From positions 6,846,309 to 6,910,308 of the forward strand of contig OU744446.1 of assembly GCA_916610825.1 (NCBI GenBank): a stretch of DNA of 64,000 nt, given 5' to 3'. A program made the position numbers and the translations under genes. Shown here in pieces: positions 46,201 through 62,040 of the stretch; position 1 is the first letter of the stretch; each line of letters opens with the position of its first letter. The notes under the pieces are model-generated. The model was given only the letters and a program-made list of their open reading frames with translations, was not told the origin of the DNA and ran no database searches. This DNA comes from Haliclystus octoradiatus. Its lineage: Eukaryota > Cnidaria > Staurozoa > Stauromedusae > Haliclystidae.

Positions 46201-49200
46201 ACTTCGATTTGGCTGCCCGCTAGATTATCGACCTATGAAATTTTTCAAAATCTCTGAATTTTTTAATGCAAGGATATAAAATAAAATATCTGATGAAGTA
46301 TATTATTTTAAAACAACGTCATAGACCCATACTTTTCATACAACAAATTTGTTACTGTACACGGTTATCTCGACACAAATGTTTGCATAATTTCCCGACA
46401 ACGGATTATCCGTATTATATCGCCAGTAAGACGTACATAGGTCGCGGACAGACACAGAAATATCGAAATATCGAAATATCGAAATATAGAAATATAGAAA
46501 TATAGAAATATTGTGATATATAAACAGACAGTATTATGTATATATATATATATAATTAATAATTATTGATTAATTTTATATTAACAGTTAACAGTTAACC
46601 ACCATGATTTTTGTTATCAACTATTAAATACTATTGTTTTCATATTTATTTAGTTCTGAATTTAAAAGGACAACAATTATCTATTCGATTCCGTTTCAAG
46701 CAAAGTAATGGTGAATATAGTCATCTGCGGTCAAGTTGTTACAGTTTTCAAAACCCTTACACAGACGAAGCAGAATATATTGTGTGTACTAATTGTGTTG
46801 TTAGGTGAGTAGAGGAGCATTTGGACTGTTGTTATTCGTGCAAGAGAAAGTTATTTACAGATAGAAATAATAATTTTGTGTATTTTAGTAGAGAGTGTGC
46901 ACGCATAGCCTGCGCGCAAACCCAAATCTTTTGTTACGATTAGTAGGGTCTGCGTAATATTGACAGAAAGCTTGCGCTAGACTGAATCAGGGGAGTGTGG
47001 CTCAATGTGAGAAATCTATTGTTTGTCTATTGTACATCAGCCATTCACAATCTGGTTCTAATTTTTCAGAACTCGCTAGCGATTGGCTGATGAAAAAATG
47101 ACAAACAATAGATTAGATTTCTCACGTTTAGAGACTCCCTCTGATTCAGTCCAGCGCAAGGTTTCTGTCGATATTACGCAGACCTTACTAGTTTTTAAAG
47201 AAAAGATCCATGTCTACGCGCAGGCTAGTGCATGCACAGTTATAACAATGGGTTTTTTTTTAATGAAAAATCGCCTTCAAATAAATGACTGATTGTGATG
47301 TAAGGTAGCTAAACAAATTGATTGGTAAAAGTTTGAGGTTAGAATCGATGTTTTAATATGTTTGATTTTTAATTTGCTGTGCGTTTATTTTGTGACGTCA
47401 CTATTCAATTTTCTATCAAACTAATGTCCTTTAAAAAATAATTGAATATTGGCATCACAAATTTAAACGCACGGTAGATTAAACGTATTAAAACATAGAT
47501 ATCTCTGTCATTTCTTATCAGATCAGCTTCAAATTTTTACCAATAAACTTTATTTAGCTATTTTACATGACAAGCAATCATAGGAAGCCCCCATTGTGTA
47601 GCATCTATATTTTAATCTGCGACAAAGATCACCTCTATATATTGGCTATCTATCTACACGTATAATAGTCACCCTAGCGATGTCTAGAATAGTATTTTCT
47701 GTCGAATTAACCCTGTATATAATTTTAACCTGCATATAGTGGTCAATTAACTAACTCTTATACATGTATCGACAAAGGTTTAACCTTCTGGATTCCTAGA
47801 GGCATTTCAACATTTTCTTCTGAATTTTTTGTTGAGGTTTGACCAATAAATCATAAAATGATAAATTTTCAAGAGTCTAGGATTGCAGAGTTCCTACTTT
47901 TGTCGGACCCTGCACTTATAGCTGGCTGTTATATACATGTTTCGCTGTAACATATTTATTTTGTTGTAGGCGGAAAGAGAGTTCTAGTGTTGCTAGTATA
48001 ACAGCTTCTAATTCACCCCCTGCAATCGAAGGTGCAGCTGGACAGACATCATCAAGTGTTCCTATGGCGACATCATTGTACTCTACGAATGATGAAGATG
48101 AAAAGGATACTCCAAACAAGCACAATGGTAATGATGTGCCTGGTGTTATACAAGAGAAGCCAGGAGGCTTCCAATATCCATATCCTGTTGTTCACTCAGG
48201 TAAGTTTCTTAAAACGTGAAATTTTGTTTTTGGATTTATCATTTTACTACAAACCGGGTAAGCTGGTAGCTAGCTTTTTTACCAGTGTAGTTGGTTAATA
48301 AGGGATTAAATCACTCTTGTGAGTGGGTTATCGAAATCTGAATATAGCAAATCTCAAGCTGTTACTTTTTTTGAATTTCTCAAGTTGAGTTGTTTTTAAT
48401 TACAGAGTATACATTTGATCTGATTTTATAAAAAATATATTAAATCTATCGCAGCTCGTCGCCATTTTCAAAACATGTGTTCTAGCTGTTTGATTAAAAC
48501 CGTGCAGGTATAGTTCTAGCCTGACATAGCACGAAAACCCATATACTTTTAGTGGTTACCATGGAATGTCCTGGGTTGCCTTGACATAACTGCAAAACAC
48601 ATGGTACAAATCCACCAATGATGATTCACATTTTTTTCAAGTGATTATCAACAGTTAATATTCAATGAGCGACGAATTTGAACATCAGCACTCACTGACT
48701 GCGCTGGATCTATTTGTGATAGGATCTGTGAGTTTAGAATGTCTGTCCATCACTTATATTTCCTATAGCTACAGCTGCTACGCACATGTCATAGGTAATC
48801 ATATTTTGATTCTCTTTTTTCATAGGCCAAGGAGCAGGCCTACGGAACATGGATATGGGAAACCCCTTTGAGGTAGGCTGATATTTGTTATTGTTGCTCT
48901 TTTCAAGTATTTTGAAACTGGATTATTTATTTCATCAAAACTAGAAAATTTAAGGTTCACAATAAAGCCAGAAAAATTTTCATTTTTACAGTTCTTTTTG
49001 GACGTATTACCTACCTTATTTTATTGTTGTTGTTGTTGTTTTACTTTCATCAATGGCTGGTGATCTGTCTTCTATAGATGTATGTTTATGTATGTTTTGT
49101 TGTGTAAATGGCTTTGCTATAACGGCATTGAGACCCTGTGATCACAACAAAGGCTACACTGGATCTAATTTATTATTCAAATTACACATATACAGTCAAA

Positions 49201-52200
49201 CCTGTTATAACGAACACCTCTATAAAGCGGCCACCTGTCTATAGTGGTCACTCTTGCAATGTCTAAAATAGTTTTTTCTATTGAATTAAACCTGTCTATA
49301 TTGGTCAGTTTGTCTACCTCTTATAGCTGGCCGTTATATACAGGTCTCACTGTACAACATAGACAGGAATTACATAGGGTACTGACATATATTACACAGA
49401 GTTTACAAGTTCATATATACAAGACATAACAGCTTGATAATGACATGCACAGTTACATGGTCTAGCTCCGTCTTACATCTGCAACTTAATTATCGTGAAG
49501 AAACATCTTAGATAGTATTTAAGATCCCACCACACTTGAACATCCAAAAGGAGCAATCCATTCCACACAAGAGGGGAGATTGACTGATCTATAAGTCGCG
49601 CTTTGATATTCCAGCGGTCACTTACAAACACATCAATATCGTCATAGTGAAAAGTGAGACTTGAGCAAGTCAAGGGATGGGATCTTTTAAATTCGCTGCA
49701 CCCTTTTTATGGAACAGTTTGCCATCTGACATGCGAGCCTTTAATTCACATAATATTTTTAAAAAGAATCTTAAAATACATTTATCTAAAATTGCATTCT
49801 AATCTGGACATTTTAAACGTACAGTATCGAACAATTTATCAACATTAAGTATATAGGCATGTTATCTTCATATTATTTTTTATTATGTAAATATTACTAC
49901 TGTTGTATGCGCTCCTGATTAGGACATGTAGGTAGGGTGTTATATATTATAAACTTATTATTATTATTATTATGTTATTGTTGTATAGGCCTACCGGTAC
50001 ACAGTTACATTGCAAAACTATTAGAAAAAATTTGATGTTGGAAAATAATTGGCTCACTGATTAATCAAGCCATTCTTGAATTGTATCCGTAAATATTTAT
50101 TGGTATAAACTACGATAAGGTGCAAATTTATTAATCAGTGCACCTCTACCGTACAAATCTTTTTTAGACCATGTGGCAATAATAAATTCAAGGACATTAC
50201 TTCACAGCTAAGAACAATTTGCCAAAATCAGAATTGCAAAATGATTGATTTTCATTCTAGGTTTCATCTATAGATGGAGATACGGTTAAACCTGGCAGAA
50301 AGAGGAGTGGAGGTGGTAGCGGTCGTGGACGGAAAATGTCTAACAAAAATAAATCACCAACTAGCGATGCTTCTGGATCAATGCAACAAGGTACAAAACA
50401 GCGATTTTTGTTGAAATTAAGTTTGATTATAGATAGATAGATTAAAGGAGATTTGGAACGATAGACACCATTTTGAAAAAGAAATAACGTCACACTCTTT
50501 ATGTTTTCAAAACAATTGAAAAATTATTGTTAATTTAACATGCATTATTATTGTCGTAAAAATGGGATGACTTCAAAGCCCCATAGCCCCAAAATTTATC
50601 TGAGCATCCTCTTTTTATTCGAGAAATGATTCTGAAGGCCTAAATTCTATTCGAAAATTTGGAACAAATTTAACAAAAGAAAAATTTCGGCTCTTCCGTT
50701 TCAAACCTTCTTAAGGCAAGATAAATATCTAATAGATTTGAGTTATCTACTTAGCCATAGATAGACTGTTGACTATTATCATTATTTATTTATTAATTTA
50801 TAATTTTTACACTCAAAATCAAATTTACGAGCTACAGTATTAGAAATGTCTCTGATTAGTCCCTGGCTAGCCTGTGTGCAGACAGATTTCTTCTTTGTAT
50901 ATTCCGTCTGCACGTTAGCGCCGAATTTAGTATACTGGTTGTTCTTTCCACTACCACTTTTTGGTAGTGTGTTGTGATTGGCTAAATGTGTATACAGCAA
51001 TACAATTGGCAAGTACTTGAATATAATGAAAATTGAGTAATGACAGGAAACCCGCTACGAAAATATTTATTCAGTATGAATTCAGTACAAACACTTAGTA
51101 CACTTAGTACAGTCAAACCTGTTATGACAGTCACCTCTATATAGCAGTCACCTGTCTATAGTGGTCACTCTTGCAATGTCTAAAATAATGTTTTCTATTG
51201 AATCCAACCTGTATATAAAGGTCACCTGTTTATAATGGTCAATCTATCTACCTCTCGTAGCTGGCTGTTATCTACAGGTTTCACTATACTCAAAGCCAAT
51301 ATGCAGACAGACTATACGAAGGAAAAGTCTGTCTTCACACAGGATATCCCTTGGCAGAGACAAAACAAAACAGATGTCAGGCTAGCCATATCTATAGAAT
51401 TAAATATTATATTGAATTAAGATTTAATAACAAGCTATAACTGAGAATGTAATTTCATATCGGTTACATATCTATCATGTAAAACGAACGTAGAAAAATA
51501 TCTTGCTAATACAACCTGTTTTTGTATAGAAGCTCCTTAAAGATATTGGGTATCAATTGTTATATTTCTGTTTCGGAATTGTTTACATCTGGGGAAAATA
51601 CGACTTCTCTGTTGGGATACTACAGATTTATAGCAGACAGATATATTGTGCTAGTATTACATAAGAGAATAAGGATTGATTGCAACTATTACAACTTTAT
51701 CCTGCAGATGATGACAGTCGAGACCTATCTGCCAGCAAATCTGTTAAAATTGATATGCAGTGTCGCGGTTGAGATCAATAAAGAGCGTTTAAAATCATTG
51801 CTCTCAGCAAAAAGAGCAACTCCTCTAGAAGTAAAGGAGTGATATGTGTGTCTTTGATGGGGCGACACCGTCTGCATTACTATCCTTTAGATATTTGCTA
51901 GCTCTCTGGAAATGAGATTCCAATTTAATCAAACATTGAGTAAGACAATTGAATAATGCATTATCGTATGTCTTCTTTTTTTTTAGAATTGCAAGAGCTA
52001 TCAAGTTGTCATGCTGCCAGTATGCTTGCTGCCCTCGCCCGTAAACAACAACATTATGAACAACCGCAAGACCCTGCTGCCGCATCTTATAATCAACAAT
52101 ATCGCTTTTCTATGAATCCATCAAGTACTAATAACGAACAATATATGTACAATGGTAACGGTGGTTCAAACGGACAACCAGGTTTACCGCAAGCAATGAA

Positions 52201-52459
52201 AAATTCACCACAATTACCAGTGTCTGTTGGTCCTACACAAGATATGTATAATCGACAATTTAATGCTGGTAATTCTCCTTACGTTAATCAAAATGGTCCT
52301 TATCCTACTCAATCAAATATGACTGGTCCAGCTCCTAACCAAACTGCGATGGGCCAACAACAAGATTTACAACGTATGATGAGTATGGCACCACAACAAA
52401 GCAATTCACACATGGTACCTGTTAACATGCAGCCAGGAATACAGTTTCCTTATTTTTAA
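25276..52459 (+). CDS. ARNT: ARNT (HIF-1 beta / tango) bHLH-PAS transcription factor, 17 coding exons
   Basis: Exons: 25276-25282, 25584-25653, 30656-30715, 34290-34325, 35070-35227, 36006-36082, 36870-36962, 37779-37893, 38583-38612, 40854-41038, 42294-42478, 43191-43297, 46654-46804, 47970-48199, 48826-48872, 50261-50390 and 51987-52459. All introns are GT-AG, all phases agree, and the product is 717 residues (human ARNT 789). It is the shared partner of AHR, HIF and SIM proteins in the nucleus. A basic NLS-like GGRLRKRKA and an acidic run come first. The bHLH begins at residue 59 ([14 protein letters not shown]), where His61, Glu65 and Arg69 are the E-box-reading residues. PAS-A spans about 128-280 and PAS-B about 325-425 ([17 protein letters not shown]). 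A Gln/Asn/Pro-rich activation-type tail follows. Exons 1, 15 and 16 have no human counterpart I can align and are the least certain. The arrangement could equally serve an ARNT/ARNT2 single ancestor. Confidence 0.95.
26718..29666. mobile_element. 2.9-kb foldback element with tandem-repeat arms, in ARNT intron 2
   Basis: The outer ends are CAGTGGCCCACATGG at 26718 and the inverted CGGTGGCCCACATGG at 29666, each flanked by TA. Both then continue as CTCACGGCAAAAC. The arms (about 26735-26960 and 29405-29660) are arrays of 11-12 degenerate copies of a roughly 21-base unit, ACGGCAAAACTTACTTTCTC on one side and its reverse complement on the other. The interior of about 2.4 kb has no transposase-like ORF. 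This is the architecture of foldback elements. The TA duplication suggests mobilisation by a Tc1/mariner-type transposase, which is an inference. Confidence 0.85.
29700..30650. other. ARNT intron 2, 3' part
   Basis: No element or ORF recognised between the foldback element and exon 3. Confidence 0.35.
30720..33021. other. ARNT intron 3, 5' part
   Basis: AT-rich. A plus-strand open frame of 108 codons at 32393-32719 shows no family resemblance. A short hairpin with AATCCTCTG mirrored by CAGAGGATT lies at about 32431-32472. No gene is called. Confidence 0.35.
33371..33815. repeat. Foldback element, about 445 bp, in ARNT intron 3
   Basis: The left arm TTCGCCAACATTCAT, GGCCAAATGACTTTTTATTT and TTTGTTGAGTTC is mirrored on the right as GAACTCAACAAAATTCGATG and AAAAAGTCATTTGGC. 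The phrase 'GCCAAATGACTTTTT' occurs several times in both orientations, so each arm is itself repetitive. Confidence 0.8.
34056..34232 (+). repeat. Family A miniature element (copy 5)
   Basis: Complete copy, CAGTCAAACCTGTTATAACA to CAGGTTTCACTG, with TA on the right. It ends 57 bases before ARNT exon 4. Confidence 0.9.
34394..34635 (+). repeat. Family A miniature element (copy 6), internally expanded
   Basis: Longer than other copies because the segment from GTCACTC..TGTCTAAAATAGT to TATTGAATCAACCCTGTATA is present twice. It begins 68 bases after ARNT exon 4. Confidence 0.8.
34860..35037 (-). repeat. Family A miniature element (copy 7)
   Basis: Complete copy in the opposite orientation, flanked by TA, ending 32 bases before ARNT exon 5. 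Copies 5-7 together crowd introns 3 and 4 around the 36-bp exon 4. Confidence 0.9.
35577..35703 (+). repeat. GTCGGACC-ended miniature element, family C (copy 1)
   Basis: Ends CCGACAAAAGT and, inverted, TTTTGTCGGACCCTG. The interior has TTCAGAAGAAAATGTTGACA and GCCTCTAGGATTC. Five copies lie in ARNT introns. Confidence 0.8.
35766..35886 (-). repeat. Family C miniature element (copy 2)
   Basis: Reads GTCCGACAAAACATT to CTCGGACCCTGCA with TTTTCTTCTGAATTTTCTC inside, the reverse of copy 1. Confidence 0.7.
36320..36519 (+). repeat. 200-bp dispersed repeat, family D (copy 1)
   Basis: Matches 41847-42055 almost base for base, for example AAGTTACGAATAGCTTACA, GGGCACATGTCTCTCATA and GAGGTATCTGATGCCTCCTC. 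It lies in ARNT intron 6. Confidence 0.85.
36546..36720 (+). repeat. Family C miniature element (copy 3)
   Basis: Begins GGGTCCAACAAAAGTGG and ends ATCTTTTGTTAGACACTG. It holds a longer version of the interior, with CTAGATCCTGGAAGGCTAGA on the left. Confidence 0.75.
36967..37264 (+). repeat. Tandem duplication of about 150 bp at the start of ARNT intron 7
   Basis: AGACCTTTTGTT..CTGATTTT, GCCACCAAATTGTT and TTCTAGTGAGAATAACACTG occur twice in a row with few differences. The first unit begins four bases after the exon 7 junction. Confidence 0.9.
37472..37505 (+). repeat. tRNA-like A-box fragment
   Basis: GTGGTAGCTCAGTGGCAGAG resembles the D-arm/A-box of a tRNA. No B box at the right spacing was found, so it is probably a SINE head fragment. 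Confidence 0.35.
38029..38174 (+). repeat. Family C miniature element (copy 4)
   Basis: TCCTAGATTCTGGAGGGTTA, ATTTATTGGTCAAACATCAA and AATCTTTTGTCGGATC in order, in ARNT intron 8. Confidence 0.8.
38551..38580 (+). repeat. Retroposon-like tail abutting ARNT exon 9
   Basis: AAATAAAATGCTATTCTATT followed by more TATTC units looks like the 3' end of a LINE or SINE. It runs directly into the splice acceptor of exon 9 at 38583. Confidence 0.5.
38961..39150. repeat. TA-flanked miniature element, 190 bp
   Basis: Perfect TA on both sides and ends CAGTCAAACT / AGTTTGACTG. The interior holds repeated 'AATATCC..' and 'TCCCACTG' phrases. Partial relatives occur near 41810-41940, 42180-42230 and 53150-53220. 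Confidence 0.8.
39831..40023. repeat. Foldback miniature element in ARNT intron 9
   Basis: AGCCATTGGCGCTCAGTTTC, CTATGAGCTATTGATATC on the left is mirrored on the right by CTCATAGGAAACTGTGAGCC. The inner GGAGAAAAC is also mirrored. Confidence 0.8.
40027..40182. repeat. Second foldback element with central palindrome
   Basis: The ends GATTACATCACTCTTGT and ACAAGAGTAATGTAATC are inverted partners. The centre at 40083-40105 is a perfect 11-base-arm palindrome around one C (arms GTAAACGAGGC / GCCTCGTTTAC). It lies directly beside the previous element. Confidence 0.85.
40388..40690 (+). repeat. Dispersed repeat of about 300 bp, family E (copy 1)
   Basis: Shares long stretches with 48334-48660, for example GAGCTGTTACTTTTTTT, ATTTTCAAAACATATGTTCT and GTGGTACAAATCCACCAAT. 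It contains a 40-base palindrome at 40543-40582 with 19-base arms that the other copy lacks on one side. Confidence 0.85.
41062..41592 (+). repeat. 33-bp minisatellite, about 16 copies, at the start of ARNT intron 10
   Basis: The unit is TTTTTAGTGCAGTAGTTGG followed by TGTAATGATATGAG. It is nearly uniform, with a few substitutions and one 1-base insertion near 41450. It starts 23 bases after the exon 10 splice donor. A related non-repeated phrase (TAGTGCAGTATTGGTGTAG) lies at about 42553. Confidence 0.97.
41847..42055 (+). repeat. 200-bp dispersed repeat, family D (copy 2)
   Basis: Second copy of 36320-36519, same orientation, in ARNT intron 10. Slightly longer through small insertions such as TTCAAACGGG. 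Confidence 0.85.
43310..44120. other. ARNT intron 12, 5' part
   Basis: No gene. GATCCGATCCGA-type low-complexity sequence lies at about 43805-43880; a similar run occurs at about 15340-15400. Confidence 0.4.
44126..44198 (-). repeat. tRNA-like sequence (pseudogene or SINE head)
   Basis: On the minus strand GAGTGGCTAATTGGTTAATG fits an A box and GTTCAAATCC a B box. The T-arm and acceptor stem do not pair, so a functional tRNA is unlikely. Confidence 0.45.
44200..46450. other. ARNT intron 12, 3' part
   Basis: Very AT-rich. No ORF or dispersed repeat recognised. Confidence 0.35.
46457..46513 (+). repeat. Short tandem repeat GAAATATCG/GAAATATAG
   Basis: About seven units of 8 bases (AATATCGA then AATATAGA). 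Confidence 0.85.
46906..47227. mobile_element. Mutator-like foldback element in ARNT intron 13
   Basis: Begins TAGCCTGCGCGC and ends GCGCAGGCTA. Nearly the whole 322 bp forms two arms: CTTGCGCTAGACTGAATCAG and GAGAAATCTATTGTTTGTC are mirrored on the right. The flanking nine bases are GTGCACGCA (46897-46905) and GTGCATGCA (47228-47236), a target duplication with one mismatch. Same family as 4535-5467. Confidence 0.88.
47621..47947 (+). repeat. Family A miniature element (copy 8), split by an insertion
   Basis: The left part runs to ACTCTTATA at about 47762. The right part resumes at 47917 with TATAGCTGGCTGTTATATAC. The gap is filled by a family C element. It ends 22 bases before ARNT exon 14. 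Confidence 0.8.
47763..47916 (-). repeat. Family C miniature element (copy 5), nested in family A
   Basis: CGACAAAGGTTTAACC to TACTTTTGTCGGACCCTGCA, with GCCTCTAGGAATC-type sequence inverted inside. TATA is present on both sides at the insertion point. Confidence 0.8.
48334..48660 (+). repeat. Dispersed repeat, family E (copy 2)
   Basis: Second copy of 40388-40690 in the same orientation, in ARNT intron 14. The right arm of the 40-base palindrome is replaced by unrelated bases. Confidence 0.85.
49193..49352 (+). repeat. Family A miniature element (copy 9)
   Basis: CAGTCAAACCTGTTATAACG to GGTCTCACTG, TA on both sides. Shorter than usual because one internal CACCTGTCTATA unit is missing. Confidence 0.9.
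49455..49802 (+). pseudogene. LINE polymerase extreme C-terminus (5'-truncated copy)
   Basis: One frame reads [11 protein letters not shown], then stops, then [20 protein letters not shown] and [14 protein letters not shown] before a stop. 'APSYL.DLI' followed by 'F..AAP.LWNSLP..I' and 'FK..LK..L' is the standard end of many CR1/L2-like LINE proteins. AT-rich 3' sequence with an ATT run to about 49980 follows. It lies in ARNT intron 15. Confidence 0.75.
50868..51384. mobile_element. Mutator-like element carrying an inserted family A copy
   Basis: Starts TAGCCTGTGTGCAGACAGA and ends GTCAGGCTA, with a mirrored AGTCTGTCTTCACACAGGAT inside the right arm. No convincing 9-bp flanking duplication is left. 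The copy at 51110-51286 sits between the arms. Confidence 0.6.
51110..51286 (+). repeat. Family A miniature element (copy 10)
   Basis: Complete copy CAGTCAAACCTGTTATGACA to GGTTTCACTA within the Mutator-like element. Confidence 0.9.
51714..51885 (+). mobile_element. SINE fragment, 3' part, in ARNT intron 16
   Basis: CCTATCTGCCAGCAAATCTG, CAGTGTCGCGGTTGAGATCA and GGGGCGACACCGTC match the body of the SINE at 20926-21300; the tRNA-like head is missing. Confidence 0.85.
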
Positions 52460-52903
52460 ACTGGTTGCATTGTATTTAACCACAATGAGCATCCAATCAT
52501 GTCAAACTACATGTGACCTAGATTTCCTCATAAAGGACTTTATAGAATATGTTAATGCACTCCTATTTGGCTCTTTTTTAAATAGTAAGGGCGTTTTATT
52601 GGGGCGCTGGAACGCCCTTGTTTATGCTAGTCCTAATCTTCCATTCAACACGCATTCATCATGCATGAAACTTTCCTACTCTACAAAAAACACGTATTAT
52701 CTTTAAACGTATTATCACGTTTTACAAATATTATAACCCAGGTTTACATCATTCAATACAAAAATAGATTGTAGGGTTTTAAATACTTTTCCCTTTACAA
52801 AACATGTGTTTTTGTTATTTTATATTTTTCTGTCAAATATAAAACTGTTTGTGATTTTATGTACTAGTAGTAGTATAAGCTAGTAAAACTTGTCTTTTTT
52901 ATT

Positions 52904-52935
<32 letters not shown>

Positions 52936-53569
52936 ACTATAATTTAAATGAATTTTGAGGTATATAGTGAAACAATTTTTTAAACATTGTCACTTATAGT
53001 GAGGTTAACAATTGACTACTGTAGTCTGATTGGGTTTGTAATTTCGTATAATATTTTATTGTTAAATGGGAATATATGTTTTCATGTGTGAAGAGCAAAA
53101 GTCAAGGCCTTGGTTTCTTTTGTGCTGTATTTTTTTATGTACAATCCGATATGCTTAATATCCCCCACTGTACAGATGAAAAATGGGACACATGAGGTGT
53201 TGTACTGTACCCTTATGAAAACAGGCTGTGAATGTTATGTGGTCCACTTTTAATAAACTGTTCATGAACTATCCATAAACAGTTTATGAAATAATCCATT
53301 TAACGTTCATTGACTAGTTCAGGAACAATTCATATATGTTTTGTAAGGTTCATGAACTCAACTTTTGTTTTGCATGGGTATGGACATTGGACAATGAAAA
53401 CTAGAAACCAGTTATAAATATAGGGATAGTAAGCAAAGTGGAAAGATGAAAAGAGGGGCTATTAACAGAGTTTGACTGTACAAACACTGCACAGAGTAGC
53501 TTATCAGTCTGAGTTACTGGTAATGGTAGTATTTTTTAAAATATATACAAGGAAACATTTTGACAAAAA
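52460..53569. other. ARNT 3' UTR and ARNT-RIOK2 convergent spacer
   Basis: Contains the ARNT 3' UTR, an ATT run near 52912-52935 and TTCATGAAC-type repeat fragments at 53250-53370. The AATAAA at about 53255 is a possible ARNT polyadenylation signal but lies inside a repeat. No gene is seen. Confidence 0.4.
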
Positions 53570-53570
53570 G

Positions 53571-53700
53571 TAAACAAGCTGAGATGGCAGAGCAATCAGA
53601 CTTTAATGGACTGTAGTTTAATTCCCCCGAAGGTCAACTCAGTCTTGACTTATCTTAACACCAAGTTATTACCATCTTGTAATGACTCAGCGGAGCTTGT
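53571..53700 (+). mobile_element. SINE fragment, 5' part
   Basis: GCTGAGATGGCAGAGCAATC, then AGTTTAATTCCCCC and GAAGGTCAACTCAGTCTTGA correspond to the tRNA-like head and start of the body of the SINE at 20926. Confidence 0.7.
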
Positions 53701-53870
53701 ATAATGAAAGATACTGCTTGCCACTAACTACTGTCCTAGGCAAGAGCATCTATCCCATGTTCCTACTCCACAAAACTGCAATTAAATGTATGAATTTATA
53801 TTGTCAACAATAATACCATAATTTAAGACTAAAATTAATCAAAAATACACAATATGAATGTGATAAAAAA

Positions 53871-61371
<7,501 letters not shown>

Positions 61372-61697
61372 ATTAAAATTGAAGATAACACCAAAAACAA
61401 TAAATAGAGTCAAAACCTGGTCAAACCATGTCCATGTGCAATTTTAAGAAGTAACTGCGAAGTAACATTACACAGCTGAGAAGAAAAATGGTGTATGTCG
61501 AGCCTCTATTTGAGAATGAGGCATGGTGGACAACTTTTTGGAGGTGATGTCTTTCTTGTTCTTGGATTATCAAACGAGAGTTGACACTGACACAGATTGT
61601 CATTATTTTGAGTCGACGGCTGCAGATGCATTCTAATTTCCAGCCAACTTATTTTACAGCAGTTGACGAAAACTTGTATATTTGAAACTTGAGCATC
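61372..61697. promoter_or_regulatory. Bidirectional promoter region, RIOK2 / AMACR
   Basis: The start codons of the two divergent genes are 326 bases apart. The interval must hold both 5' UTRs and both core promoters. No TATA box is obvious on either strand. Bidirectional use is inferred from the spacing. Confidence 0.6.
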
Positions 61698-62040
61698 ATG
61701 GAAGCTCCTCTGCATGGAATAAAGGTGCTAGAGTTTGCTGGTTTAGCTCCTGTCCCTATGGCAGGGAAAATATTGAGAGATTTTGGAGCTTCCGTTTTGC
61801 GCATTGATAGAGTGGCATTGACACCAGTGCAAAAATTAGCAAAAGATCCATTATCACATGGAAAACGCTCCATTGCTATTGATATAAAAACAAAAGATGG
61901 AAGAGAAATAGTTAAAAAGCTATGTAATGATATGGATGTGTTATTGGATTCGTATAGGCCTGGTGTTCTTGAAAGATTTGGTTTGGGTCCTGATAAATTA
62001 CTCAAAACAAATGAAAAACTGATATATGCTAGATTATCAG
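61698..62040 (+). CDS. AMACR: Alpha-methylacyl-CoA racemase (AMACR), first coding exon only
   Basis: The ATG at 61698 opens 114 codons plus one base up to a GTAATC splice donor at 62041. The sequence matches the family N-terminus: HGIKVLEFAGLAPVPMAGKI, LRDFGASVLRID, HGKRSIAIDIKTKDGREIV, then LERFGLGPDKLL and LIYARLSG. Human AMACR breaks at the same 'LIYARLSG / FGQSG' position. The enzyme inverts the 2-methyl centre of branched-chain acyl-CoAs in peroxisomes and mitochondria before beta-oxidation. The catalytic His and Asp are encoded in later exons, outside this window; no acceptor continuing with a GxGQ motif was found in the remaining 1.96 kb. Other CoA-transferase family III members are less similar at the N-terminus. 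Confidence 0.92.

Noticed and set aside
48665..48871. Alternative coding exon covering 48665-48871 in ARNT intron 14
   Set aside because: This frame overlaps exon 15 in the wrong phase and shows no homology. The 47-base exon 48826-48872 is the one that restores frame between exons 14 and 16.
51956..51986. Independent start codon for the last ARNT exon
   Set aside because: The upstream ATG is followed by a T-rich tract ending in TTTTAG, a standard acceptor. The spliced frame from exon 16 joins in phase at 51987.
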